Shown one piece after another: positions 15,631 through 22,985 of a stretch of 42,174 bases of DNA. Numbering within the stretch: position 1 is the first letter of the stretch; each line of letters starts with the position of its first letter. The translations under genes were made by a program, and so were the position numbers. Below the pieces are notes generated by a model that had not been told where the DNA came from, ran no database searches, and saw nothing but the letters and a program-made list of their open reading frames with translations. Source of the DNA: Ardenticatenia bacterium (GTDB lineage: Bacteria; Chloroflexota; Anaerolineae; Ardenticatenales; Ardenticatenaceae); contig JAUZRY010000065.1 in the NCBI GenBank assembly GCA_030949995.1, positions 1 through 42,174 on the forward strand, written 5' to 3'.

Positions 15631-16028
15631 TACAGGCTTGACTTCGAATTCAAGTGTAGGGCGGTAGAAGCAGACCTCAAGCTCCATAAGAAGTTCGTTT
15701 GCCCAAGGATCAGCGGCACATCACTGCTCTTGGCCCACGCGAAAGCCAAACGGACTGGCGCATACTCACCCACCTGCGCCATCACAAACAACGGCATCGC
15801 AGGCTGGCTCCCCAGACTCCCCGCTAACCGGATAGTTGCCCTGCGGTCATCCCATACCGCTCCAAGTTGCAGACCAACATCATAGGGCCACACACTGACC
15901 GTTACTCCGCTATCCACCAAACCGGCGACTTCGATTTGGCGGTTGTTGTAACGCAGCACCAGCGGTAGCCGGGGCAAAGCGTCAAATTCGTCTTGGGATG
16001 GATTCGTCGTCGAATACTTGAAGCGCAT
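15622..16028 (-). CDS. retropepsin-like aspartic protease, frameshifted near the C-terminus
   Basis: A 135-residue protein if one base is restored at 15688-15693 (TTCTTATGGAG read as TTCTTTATGGAG). It starts at ATG 16028 (MRFKYSTTNPSQDEFDALPR). The signature is AGLVDSGVTVSVWPYDVGLQ, with the DSG triad of single-domain aspartic proteases, then LPLVLRYNNRQIEV before it and VRLAFAWAKSSDVPLILGQ after it. In the restored frame the end reads MELEVCFYRPTLEFEVKPVS and stops at 15622-15624. In the uncorrected frame the protein runs on to 15537. Such genes often lie behind a small gene, and a relic of one directly precedes the start (16034-16185). The substrate is unknown. Confidence 0.65.
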
Positions 16029-16033
16029 CTTGC

Positions 16034-16185
16034 TCAGTCGCTCCTGTTGTGTGTCTTCCCCATTGCATCCATCAATGCCCGGCCCGCGCCAAACATGTCA
16101 TAGGGGGTCGGCAAGTAGTAAACTTTGTACGGCTCGAAGGGGGAGATGTTCTCTTCTAGGTCCAGCTCTTCGGCCAAGAGCCGAT
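16034..16185 (-). pseudogene. 3' relic of a small gene fused to a transposase remnant
   Basis: One frame reads LLAEELDLEENISPFEPYKV, YYLPTPYDMFGAGRALMDAM and ends GKTHNRSD at TGA 16034-16036, only five bases before the ATG of the retropepsin-like gene. The end LPTPYDMFGAGRALM is a pattern I associate with short proteins encoded next to such proteases, so the two were probably an operon. Its 5' part is missing: upstream of about 16185 the sequence belongs to a truncated transposase. The junction looks like an insertion or deletion that removed the beginning of this gene and the end of the element. Confidence 0.5.
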
Positions 16186-16824
16186 GTACAACACCCCCCT
16201 CGTCCCCAATCCTCCCCTGACCCGTTCGACGGCCGGGATATACAGCGGATCGTCCGCCCGGTTCCCGGCCACCACTTCCCTCGCCACCGGCATCCCCAAC
16301 GGATCCAGCGCCGACAGCACCACCTTGACCTGGGGCCGATCAGGACGACGGTCTTTGCTGTGCCCGAACGTGAACAATCCCCCCTCCGTCACCCTCCAGT
16401 ACCCACTGCCCGTCGTCGTGTCGAGGCGAACCCGATCCGATGACAACGTGTACACCCGAAGCAGGTGACCGTTCGCCCTCTCTTCAAAGGCCACCCACTG
16501 CTTGTCATCGCTCATCGCCCGCAAAACGAGGGCCAATCTGTCGTCGCTGAAGTCCAACGAGCGCACATCCTGCCCTGTGCAGACGCCCGGCGTCTGCAAC
16601 CGTCCCTCCGCCCGGTCCGGGACGCGGCTCAACCGATGATCCCCCGCCGAAAGAATGTGCGCCAGCCAGCACGTGGTGACCCAGCCTAGGCTCAACCCCT
16701 CCCAGTTGCCGTGGGTCGGAAAACAGGCGTCCAGATGCTCCGGCAGGCCCATCCGTTCCACATGAGCGATCAACAACGGCACATCATCTATTCGTTCACT
16801 GACAAGTGTAAGCTCCTCGGTCAT
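16156..16824 (-). mobile_element. IS1634-like transposase, truncated at the 3' end
   Basis: A 222-residue open frame from ATG 16824. The N-terminal part matches the pattern of IS1634/IS4-superfamily transposases: ERIDDVPLLIAHVERMGLPE, FPTHGNWEGLSLGWVTTCWL, HILSAGDHRL, and the DDE-type core RVRLDTTTGSGYWRVTEGGL, FGHSKDRRPDRPQVKVVLSA and DPLYIPAVERVRGGLG. The similarity ends at GVLYIG, where intact members continue with an Asp-Cys-Lys-Met segment. Instead the frame runs 10 residues into the neighbouring relic and stops. Catalytic residues beyond this point are lost, so it cannot transpose by itself. Inverted repeats were not identified. Confidence 0.75.
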
Positions 16825-16968
16825 ACCGAGAGCTTGCCTCGATTCTCTAAACTCCTCCAGATTTGAGCGAACCGTGAGTCAAGCTTCCAGGTAGCACAAC
16901 ACCGTGTTCATACTGCCGACCTTGGAGCAGCGCTTTCCTTGGTGGAGGGGGGGAGTGAACATGAAGAC

Positions 16969-17013
16969 AAGCCGCGCTCCTGGCACAACACATTTCTGAG
17001 GGGAGCGCGGCTT
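16969..17013 (-). terminator. probable hairpin terminator of the repeat/cytochrome gene
   Basis: Perfect 12-bp arms, AAGCCGCGCTCC (16969-16980) and GGAGCGCGGCTT (17002-17013), with a 21-base loop, begin 24 bp after the stop at 17037. There is no long T run, so it may stall or stabilise the transcript end rather than act as a classical intrinsic terminator. Confidence 0.5.
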
Positions 17014-17036
17014 TGTGGTCGTGCGCTGAGTGAGGG

Positions 17037-19388
17037 TTAGTTGTTCTGTGCTCCCTGGGCCACCCACATCTCAACCACGCGGATGTGCTCGTCGTTCAGG
17101 GGAGGCCCGCCGAAGGGCATGCGGGGCTGGCTGATGCCTTTGATTCGTTTGACCAGTTCGCTGTTGTCTGAGTCACCCGGAATGATCACCGGTCCGGCTA
17201 CGCTTCCTGCCATGACCTTCTCGTAGCTTGTGAGGGAGAGCCCGTCCTCCGGGCCAAGATCACCATGACAGGTGACACAGTAGGCGTCGAAGATGGGCTG
17301 GATGTCATTGGCATAGCTGACCTGAGGAGGAGACGAGGTGATGAGCGGGAGGAAGATGGCAAAGGCCAGAACCCGCTGAGGATAATAGTCGGCCGCATGT
17401 TGGGCGTAAAGGTAGGCAGTTTGTGCACCTCCCTCGTCCGCCACAGGCTCGACCTTGCCGTTGCCATTGGCATCGGTGCCGTTCAAAATCAGGTCGGCCA
17501 AGCGCACCATCTCATCCGCATATTGTTGGGTTTCCGTAATGGTGGTGGCGTTAATCAGTGCCTGTGCGGTTGTCAGGAGTTGGTTCCCCCAGTTGGGATA
17601 GGTGGGATCTCCCTCCCGCCCCATGATGTTGTAGGTGGCGGCCTTGACCTGGTCGGCGCGGGCCTTGATGTTGTCGGTGGCGTCTGCACTGTTGGCCGCG
17701 TTCTGGATGTGGTCGTGAGTACCTTTGGCGTAGCCGACGTTGATGCGGCCATCGCCGTTGCGGTCCTCGCTGCCTGGGAGGATGCCGAAGCCGTCGCCGG
17801 GATTTTGGAGGTCGCCATCTCCGTTCCAGTCCTGGAAGAAGGGGCTATCCTCACCCACAAGAATGTTGATGACGTGCTCGGTGTGACGTTTAGCCTCGTC
17901 GAGGTCATGTTGATCGGCCCAAGTCTTGGCGTTGGTGGCGTGAGTGAGGAGTGTCTCGGCTTGTTGGACGAGGCCGACGGCGTAGCCCACGTTATTGGGC
18001 GTCTCGCTGCGCTGGTAGACCACGTGGCGGATGTGGTTCAATGCCCCCGCGGGCAAGGTATCCTCCGCATAGGCGACCTCACGTACCAGCTTAAGTGTGC
18101 TGTAGGTGCCGATGAGGTTCTCTTGGGTTGGGGAGTCCCAGGTGCCCGTGAGTTCACCGTTGACCGGCACCAGGCCGGTAATGACCTGTGTGACCGTCTC
18201 GTCATCGTTGTACAGGTAGAGGGTGTAACTGGTGCCGGGCAGGGGGGCATCCAGGCCACTGAGCGCAAATACCAGGCGGTCGCTGCCCAAGAGTGTGGCA
18301 TCCCGTTGTTTGATGCGCCCGGTCACGCCGTGGCCTTCAGGATAATAGTCGGCCGCATGTTGGGCGTAGAGGTGGGCAGTTTGTGCACCTCCCTCGTCCG
18401 CCACAGGCTCGACCTTGCCGTTGCCATTGGCATCGGTGCCGTTCAAAATCAGGTCGGCCAAGCGCACCATCTCATCCGCATATTGTTGGGTTTCCGTAAT
18501 GGTGGTGGCGTTAATCAGTGCCTGTGCGGTTGTCAGGAGTTGGTTCCCCCAGTTGGGATAGGTGGGATCTCCCTCCCGCCCCATGATGTTGTAGGTGGCG
18601 GCCTTGACCTGGTCGGCGCGGGCCTTGATGTTGTCGGTGGCGTCTGCACTGTTGGCCGCGTTCTGGATGTGGTCGTGGGTACCTTTGGCGTAGCCGACGT
18701 TGATGCGGCCATCGCCGTTGCGGTCCTCGCTGCCCGGGAGGATGCCGAAGCCGTCGCCGGGGTTTTGGAGGTCGCCATCTCCGTTCCAGTCCTGGAAGAA
18801 GGGGCTATCCTCACCCACAAGAATGTTGATGACGTGCTCGGTGTGACGTTTAGCCTCGTCGAGGTCATGTTGATCGGCCCAAGTCTTGGCGTTAGTGGCG
18901 TGGGTGAGGAGTGTCTCGGCTTGTTGGACGAGGCCGACGGCGTAGCCCACGTTATTGGGCGTCTCGCTGCGCTGGTAGACCACGTGGCGGATGTGGTTCA
19001 ATGCCCCCGCGGGCAAGGCCGCTTCGGCGTAGACTTCTTCACGAGTGATGCGGAAGGTGCTGTAGGTGCCGATGAGGTTCTCCTGGGTTGGAGAGTCCCA
19101 AGAGGTGTCAATAGTGTCGCTGGTGACCGATAATGTGCCGATAGGGGTGACTATCTGGCCATCATCTTGAATCAGGTATCCGCGCAGGTCGCCCAAGGAT
19201 GGGGCTTCTACGCCGCTCAATTGGATGATGAGGCGGTCGCTTTTCAAGGGGGTGGCATCCCGTGGTTTCGCCCGCCCACTCAGCGTAACCGGTGCTGTAG
19301 GAGTGGCTAGCACCGTGGTCATGGTGCTACCTGCTACCACCAGGAGAACCAGAAGAGCGCCTAGAACGAGAAGCGTGCGGCTGGACAT
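17037..19388 (-). CDS. secreted protein with two near-identical repeats and a C-terminal c-type cytochrome domain
   Basis: A 783-residue exported protein. The ATG at 19388 is chosen because GGGAGGG lies 7 nt upstream and a signal peptide follows (MSSRTLLVLGALLVLLVVAG). Each half starts with a beta-rich segment (SDRLIIQLSGVEAP; SDRLVFALSGLDAP) and an all-helical repeat containing His-rich LNHIRHVVYQRSE and DQHDLDEAKRHTEHVINI. Calcium-loop-like strings DWNGDGDLQNPGDG, DRNGDGRINV and DANGNGKVEPV follow. The repeats (about residues 123-350 and 443-670) are almost identical. After an internal IFLPLITSS comes a haem-binding domain with CVTCH near residue 704 and a likely Met ligand in PRMPFGGPPL. 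It probably works outside the membrane in electron transfer or haem-linked sensing; the partner is unknown. It follows a sigma/anti-sigma pair by 80 bp. Confidence 0.75.
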   Translation of the reverse strand: MSSRTLLVLGALLVLLVVAGSTMTTVLATPTAPVTLSGRAKPRDATPLKSDRLIIQLSGVEAPSLGDLRGYLIQDDGQIVTPIGTLSVTSDTIDTSWDSPTQENLIGTYSTFRITREEVYAEAALPAGALNHIRHVVYQRSETPNNVGYAVGLVQQAETLLTHATNAKTWADQHDLDEAKRHTEHVINILVGEDSPFFQDWNGDGDLQNPGDGFGILPGSEDRNGDGRINVGYAKGTHDHIQNAANSADATDNIKARADQVKAATYNIMGREGDPTYPNWGNQLLTTAQALINATTITETQQYADEMVRLADLILNGTDANGNGKVEPVADEGGAQTAHLYAQHAADYYPEGHGVTGRIKQRDATLLGSDRLVFALSGLDAPLPGTSYTLYLYNDDETVTQVITGLVPVNGELTGTWDSPTQENLIGTYSTLKLVREVAYAEDTLPAGALNHIRHVVYQRSETPNNVGYAVGLVQQAETLLTHATNAKTWADQHDLDEAKRHTEHVINILVGEDSPFFQDWNGDGDLQNPGDGFGILPGSEDRNGDGRINVGYAKGTHDHIQNAANSADATDNIKARADQVKAATYNIMGREGDPTYPNWGNQLLTTAQALINATTITETQQYADEMVRLADLILNGTDANGNGKVEPVADEGGAQTAYLYAQHAADYYPQRVLAFAIFLPLITSSPPQVSYANDIQPIFDAYCVTCHGDLGPEDGLSLTSYEKVMAGSVAGPVIIPGDSDNSELVKRIKGISQPRMPFGGPPLNDEHIRVVEMWVAQGAQNN
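17379..19018. repeat. 680-bp intragenic direct repeat
   Basis: 17379-18058 and 18339-19018 align with a constant offset of 960 bp and about seven substitutions that I could find, roughly 99% identity, without indels. Flanking parts of the 960-bp unit are much more diverged, so recent duplication with later divergence, or gene conversion, is implied. Confidence 0.9.
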
Positions 19389-19395
19389 ACTTGTT

Positions 19396-19454
19396 CCCTC
19401 CCAAAACGTAGTGATGGCCGAGTGTGACTTTGGTGTTCCATACGTTTGGGAGGG
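19396..19454 (-). promoter_or_regulatory. leader hairpin that would cover the ribosome site of the repeat/cytochrome gene
   Basis: On the minus-strand transcript, CCCTCCCAAACGT (from 19454-19442) can pair with ACGTTTTGGGAGGG (from 19409-19396), 13 pairs with one bulged U and a 32-base loop. The second arm contains the GGGAGGG Shine-Dalgarno of the ATG at 19388. The stem could therefore gate translation; an attenuator is less likely because no U run follows. Confidence 0.5.
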
Positions 19455-19468
19455 GCGATTTATTCCCG

Positions 19469-20305
19469 TCAGGGGGACAGAGTGCGAAAAATCCTCTCCA
19501 CGTCCTCGATGGGTTGACCGGCATATCCCACGAGGGCGTAGCCCACGTCTTCCTCGCGCCACACCAGAACCGGCCGTTCCCATGCCACGCCCAAGTAGGT
19601 GGCCTGTCCGTTGAGGTCACGCCGAGCATCAGGGGGAAAGTCATCCTCACGGGGCACAAAGAGCAATAGGCCTAAGTAGTTTCCCTGTCGCTCGTACAGG
19701 AGGTAGACCAGCGGCTGGTGGTGGAACTCCCCAAGGCGTCCTCCGACAAGGCGCCAGCCAGAAATTTGAGGCACGCGCACAGGCCAGGGGGCACGCGACC
19801 GGAACCAGTCCGCGATCTCCTCAGCACTTCCCTCCACATCCAGCACAGGCTCTCCTGTGGTGTAGACCACGTGTTTGCCGCCCAATTGGCGAAACACCGT
19901 GTGTTTCTTCTCCGCCGGCCAGACAGTGCGGGACATCCACACCCCGCTGCCGATGGCTAGCAGCACAAGCACAGTGTAGGCGGCTATGATCCACCGTGGA
20001 GTAGAAGGAAGTGTGTGGAGCCAAGCTCGCATCCGGTTCCACCACGTGGAAGCTAACCTGCGTTCAACCGCACGGTGACCTGATGTGATGAGCGCTTCCA
20101 CGTGTGCCCGCAAGGTGGGTGGCGCGTGTGTTTGGCAGACATGGGCCCGCAAAGCGTCACGAAACGCGCGTTCGTCTTCCAAGGCCTGGCGCAATTGGGG
20201 ATCTGTCCGCAGGCGCTCCTCGAACTGACTGACCTCTTCGGCTGACAATTCTTGATCCAAGTACGCATGAAGCAGTAAGCGTAACTCAGTGTCTCCGGTG
20301 TTCAT
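19469..20305 (-). CDS. transmembrane anti-sigma factor
   Basis: A 278-residue membrane protein whose ATG overlaps the stop of the sigma factor gene by four bases, so the two are coupled. The cytoplasmic N-terminus (MNTGDTELRLLLHAYLDQEL, then SAEEVSQFEERLRTDPQLRQ) is the typical anti-sigma domain layout. The canonical zinc HxxxCxxC is not complete (only one Cys, in HVCQTHAPP), so it may be of the non-zinc kind. One membrane segment lies at about residues 105-125 (RWIIAAYTVLVLLAIGSGVW). The outer domain (DVEGSAEEIADWFRSRAPWP, LYERQGNYLGLLLFVPRED, VGYALVGYAGQPIEDVERIF) resembles the extracytoplasmic region of DUF3379/zf-HC2-type anti-sigma proteins. It presumably holds the sigma factor at the membrane until signalled. 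The next gene encodes the repeat/cytochrome protein. Confidence 0.8.
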   Translation of the reverse strand: MNTGDTELRLLLHAYLDQELSAEEVSQFEERLRTDPQLRQALEDERAFRDALRAHVCQTHAPPTLRAHVEALITSGHRAVERRLASTWWNRMRAWLHTLPSTPRWIIAAYTVLVLLAIGSGVWMSRTVWPAEKKHTVFRQLGGKHVVYTTGEPVLDVEGSAEEIADWFRSRAPWPVRVPQISGWRLVGGRLGEFHHQPLVYLLYERQGNYLGLLLFVPREDDFPPDARRDLNGQATYLGVAWERPVLVWREEDVGYALVGYAGQPIEDVERIFRTLSP

Positions 20306-20834
20306 GGACGATACCCTAATTGTCGGGCGTAATGTTTCAGATGGTGGCGCAATTTTTGTCTTCCCCGGTACAGACGGGACATGACTGTGCCCGCAGGCCA
20401 GTGCAATACTTGAGCAATCTCCTTGTACGTAAGCCCCTCCACGTCAGCGAGCAAAACGGCCAACCGCATCTCTTCGGGCAGTTGGGCCAGAGCTCGTTCA
20501 ATTTCCTCGTCCATCACCCGATTGAGCACCTTCACATCCAGCGGGGCATCCACCAGAGCTGGGTCATGGTGGTCCTCCAGGGCTTCCAAACTCACGTGTC
20601 GGAACTGTTTCCCCTGACGCCGATAGTGGTCGATAACTGTATTGCGCAAAATGGCAAAAATCCACGGACGTAATGGTGCCCCGTCGCGCAATGTGTCTTG
20701 TGCCTTGAGAGCTTTGACGACGACATCGTGCACAATGTCTTCAGCTAATGAAGCGTCTCCTGTCAGATAGCGGGCTGTTCGGTAGGCGCGTCCAATTCTG
20801 CGAGCAGGTGCTGCTCAAAATCCTTCTGGTTCAT
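20302..20834 (-). CDS. ECF-type RNA polymerase sigma factor, frameshifted in region 2
   Basis: From ATG 20834 the frame reads MNQKDFEQHLLAELDA and then meets a TGA. One base out of register the family sequence continues as YRTARYLTGDASLAEDIVHD. Adding one base at 20784-20786 gives a 177-residue protein of normal ECF length. Region 2 includes DIVHDVVVKALKAQDTLRDG and RPWIFAILRNTVIDHYRRQG. Region 4 includes LPEEMRLAVLLADVEGLTYK and WPAGTVMSRLYRGRQKLRHH, the DNA-reading helix. The uninterrupted part is 20302-20733. It is followed by its anti-sigma factor with a four-base overlap. A possible promoter has -10 TACAAT (20855-20850) with a weak TTGGAT 18 bp upstream. An error in the sequence is more likely than real loss, since both partners are otherwise intact. 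Confidence 0.78.
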
Positions 20835-21007
20835 GGAAAGATATTAAAGATTGTAGTCACCTGCTTCTGTGCCATCCAAAATTTCCCCTTGACTCCAGGA
20901 GTGTGCACTGGAGCATCTCCCTATTCTGCGACGGGAGACTGTACAAGCATAGCAGAAGTTGTGCAAGTGTTCAACTTGGTTGAAGCCAGACACCCTGACT
21001 GTGCTGC

Positions 21008-21484
21008 TCAGTGATGCCCGCTCATCAGTTCGTCCAAGCTTTGCACGCACGTGTGGAGGTCCTGTACCAGCCATGCTGCGGAGTCCACCTCGCCCTGGGG
21101 ATTTTGGAAGACGACCTTCAACAGCAGGCTTCCCCTAGTTTTTCCCAGGTGAGAGCTCGACGTTCCGACGGAGAGGAGGGCTGCTTTGGGGATGTGCAGG
21201 ACTCGCCTGGGCATCCACATTTCGAAATAGAGTTCCTCCTCCGTCACCAGCAGGATGCCGTTGCCCCTGACCTGTATATATCCTGACGATTCTTGCCCGA
21301 AAAAATTGGCGTTGGGCTCCACGGCGAGCACCCGTTTGTTAGCGAATGTTCTGAGGACCTGTTCCGTGTGCTTGGATCGCCATCTTCTGACGACAAGCAA
21401 TACGGTGGTTATAATTGCAATTGTAAATAGGATAACGGGGCATGATATCAAAAATAACATGGAAATTGTTTCAAGATTCACCAT
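21008..21484 (-). CDS. membrane-anchored PH/GRAM-like protein
   Basis: A 158-residue protein with an N-terminal membrane anchor (ISMLFLISCPVILFTIAIIT, then TVLLVVRRWRSK). A soluble domain follows: SGYIQVRGNGILLVTEEELY, FEMWMPRRVLHIPKAALLSV, then LLKVVFQNPQGEVDSAAWLV. The string of short strands ending in a helix (LVQDLHTCVQSLDELM) fits a PH-like or GRAM-like fold found in many small bacterial membrane proteins. Its role is unknown. No strong ribosome site precedes the ATG at 21484. It converges with nothing and lies alone between the sigma locus and a TRAP binding protein. Confidence 0.6.
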   Translation of the reverse strand: MVNLETISMLFLISCPVILFTIAIITTVLLVVRRWRSKHTEQVLRTFANKRVLAVEPNANFFGQESSGYIQVRGNGILLVTEEELYFEMWMPRRVLHIPKAALLSVGTSSSHLGKTRGSLLLKVVFQNPQGEVDSAAWLVQDLHTCVQSLDELMSGHH

Positions 21485-21698
21485 ATTTGTTGTGCTCTTT
21501 CACCGCCTGAGTTGCTAGGAGACTTGACCACCACATGCTGCTTGATGATATCCCGACCAGCTTTTCAGCACGTGTGTTGATGATGTTGTTGATTATCTGT
21601 GGTGCAAAACGAGGCGCAATTGAGTAAATGTGTGTTAAATTAACTATACTAAAAGGTGATCGTGATGTCAAGCAATTCGCGGTTCTCCTTTTTTTCTG

Positions 21699-21704
21699 TA
21701 TAAT
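21699..21704 (+). promoter_or_regulatory. possible -10 box of the TRAP binding protein gene
   Basis: A perfect TATAAT at 21699-21704, preceded by a T run, without a good -35 at the right distance. A second candidate upstream, TTGAGT (21620-21625) and TATACT (21645-21650), has a long 19-bp spacer. Confidence 0.35.
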
Positions 21705-21750
21705 TTACTGGAACTGGCTCCATACCCAGGGAAGTCAAGGAGGAGAAGGG

Positions 21751-22953
21751 ATGAAGCGGCGCGATTTTCTCAGGTTGGCGGCCCAGGGAACGGCGGCAAC
21801 GGTGGTCACGGTGGGCCTGGTAGGCTGCCGCCAGCAGGTGGCGACCCCGACGGCCGAGACGGGCGCTCCCGAGACCCCCCTGGAGGAGCGCGAGCAGGAG
21901 TTGACCGAGGTCATCGCACAGGACACGGGGCTGCCCGAGGTCGAGTGGCAGATGGCCACCAGTTGGCCCCTGGGCTTGGACACCATCTTCGGCGGGGCCC
22001 AAGTCCTTGCCGAGCGGGTGGCGGCCATGACGGGCAACAAGTTCCGCATCTCGCCCCGTGCGGCCGGTGAGCTGGCCCCGGGCCTCCAGGTGCTCGATGC
22101 GGTGATCCAAGGGGCTGTTCCCATTGGTCACACGGCCTCCAACTATTACATTGGCAAGAGCCCGGTGATGGCCTTTGGCACGGCGTTGCCCTTTGGCCTG
22201 ACGGCCCAGCAGCAGAACGCGTGGCTCTACGAGGGCGGTGGCCTGGAGTGGCTGCAGAACTTCTACGCGGAACGCTTCAACGTGATCCAGTTTCCGGCCG
22301 GCAACACGGGCGTTCAGATGGGCGGCTGGTTCCGCAAGGAGATTGAGACGACTAAGGACGTGCGGGGCTTGAGGATGCGCATCTCTGGCTTGGGCGGCCA
22401 GGTCATGGGCCGGCTGGGAGCCATCGTGCAGGTGTTGCCGGGTGGCGAGATCTTCCAAGCCCTCCAGATGGGCGCCATTGACGCGGCCGAGTGGGTGGGC
22501 CCCTACGACGACAGGAAATTGGGCCTTCACCGAGCCGCTACGTACTATTACTATCCCGGCTGGTGGGAGCCCGGCACTTCCTTAGAAGTCCAAATCAACC
22601 TGGACGAGTGGAACAAGCTGCCGGAGGAATATCAGGAAGTGATCCGCACGGCGGCCTCTCAGGTCAACATGACCATGCTGGCCCGATATGATGCTCGCAA
22701 CGGTGAGGCGCTCCAGCAGTTACTGGAAAGCGGCATTGAAGTGCGCCCGTTTAGTGACGAGATTCTCCAGGCCGCCGAGCAAGCTTCCTTCGACCTCTTT
22801 GAGGAAATGGCGACCCAGGACGCCGACTTCCGCGAGATCTTTGACCAGTGGCTGGCCTTCCGCGACCGAATTTACTCCTGGCACAGCCTCAACGAGGCGA
22901 GCTTTTCCCGCTACTACTCCGCTCTGCGTACAACGCTCGCTCCCCTTTCATGA
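21751..22953 (+). CDS. TRAP transporter solute-binding lipoprotein (DctP family, TakP-like)
   Basis: A 400-residue periplasm-type binding protein. ATG 21751 follows AGGAGAAGG. The N-terminus has a twin-arginine motif ([11 protein letters not shown]) and a lipobox VGLVGC (Cys26), so it is probably exported folded and anchored to the membrane. The body is DctP-like: [60 protein letters not shown] with the conserved Arg region [15 protein letters not shown], and [14 protein letters not shown]. The C-terminal [20 protein letters not shown] and [13 protein letters not shown] match the TakP-type branch known for 2-oxo acids. No DctQ or DctM permease gene is adjacent, so it is an orphan here and the partner must be elsewhere. 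It converges on the neighbouring lipoprotein gene with 32 bp between stops. Confidence 0.87.
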   Translation: MKRRDFLRLAAQGTAATVVTVGLVGCRQQVATPTAETGAPETPLEEREQELTEVIAQDTGLPEVEWQMATSWPLGLDTIFGGAQVLAERVAAMTGNKFRISPRAAGELAPGLQVLDAVIQGAVPIGHTASNYYIGKSPVMAFGTALPFGLTAQQQNAWLYEGGGLEWLQNFYAERFNVIQFPAGNTGVQMGGWFRKEIETTKDVRGLRMRISGLGGQVMGRLGAIVQVLPGGEIFQALQMGAIDAAEWVGPYDDRKLGLHRAATYYYYPGWWEPGTSLEVQINLDEWNKLPEEYQEVIRTAASQVNMTMLARYDARNGEALQQLLESGIEVRPFSDEILQAAEQASFDLFEEMATQDADFREIFDQWLAFRDRIYSWHSLNEASFSRYYSALRTTLAPLS

Positions 22954-22985
22954 TGCTACCAGAAATTTCGACGATGAGAGTACCC

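Noticed and set aside
17265-19133. A 622-codon plus-strand open frame
   Set aside because: It mirrors the repeat/cytochrome gene on the other strand, repeats with it, and has no ribosome site or family pattern. The minus-strand frame has a signal peptide and a CVTCH haem motif.
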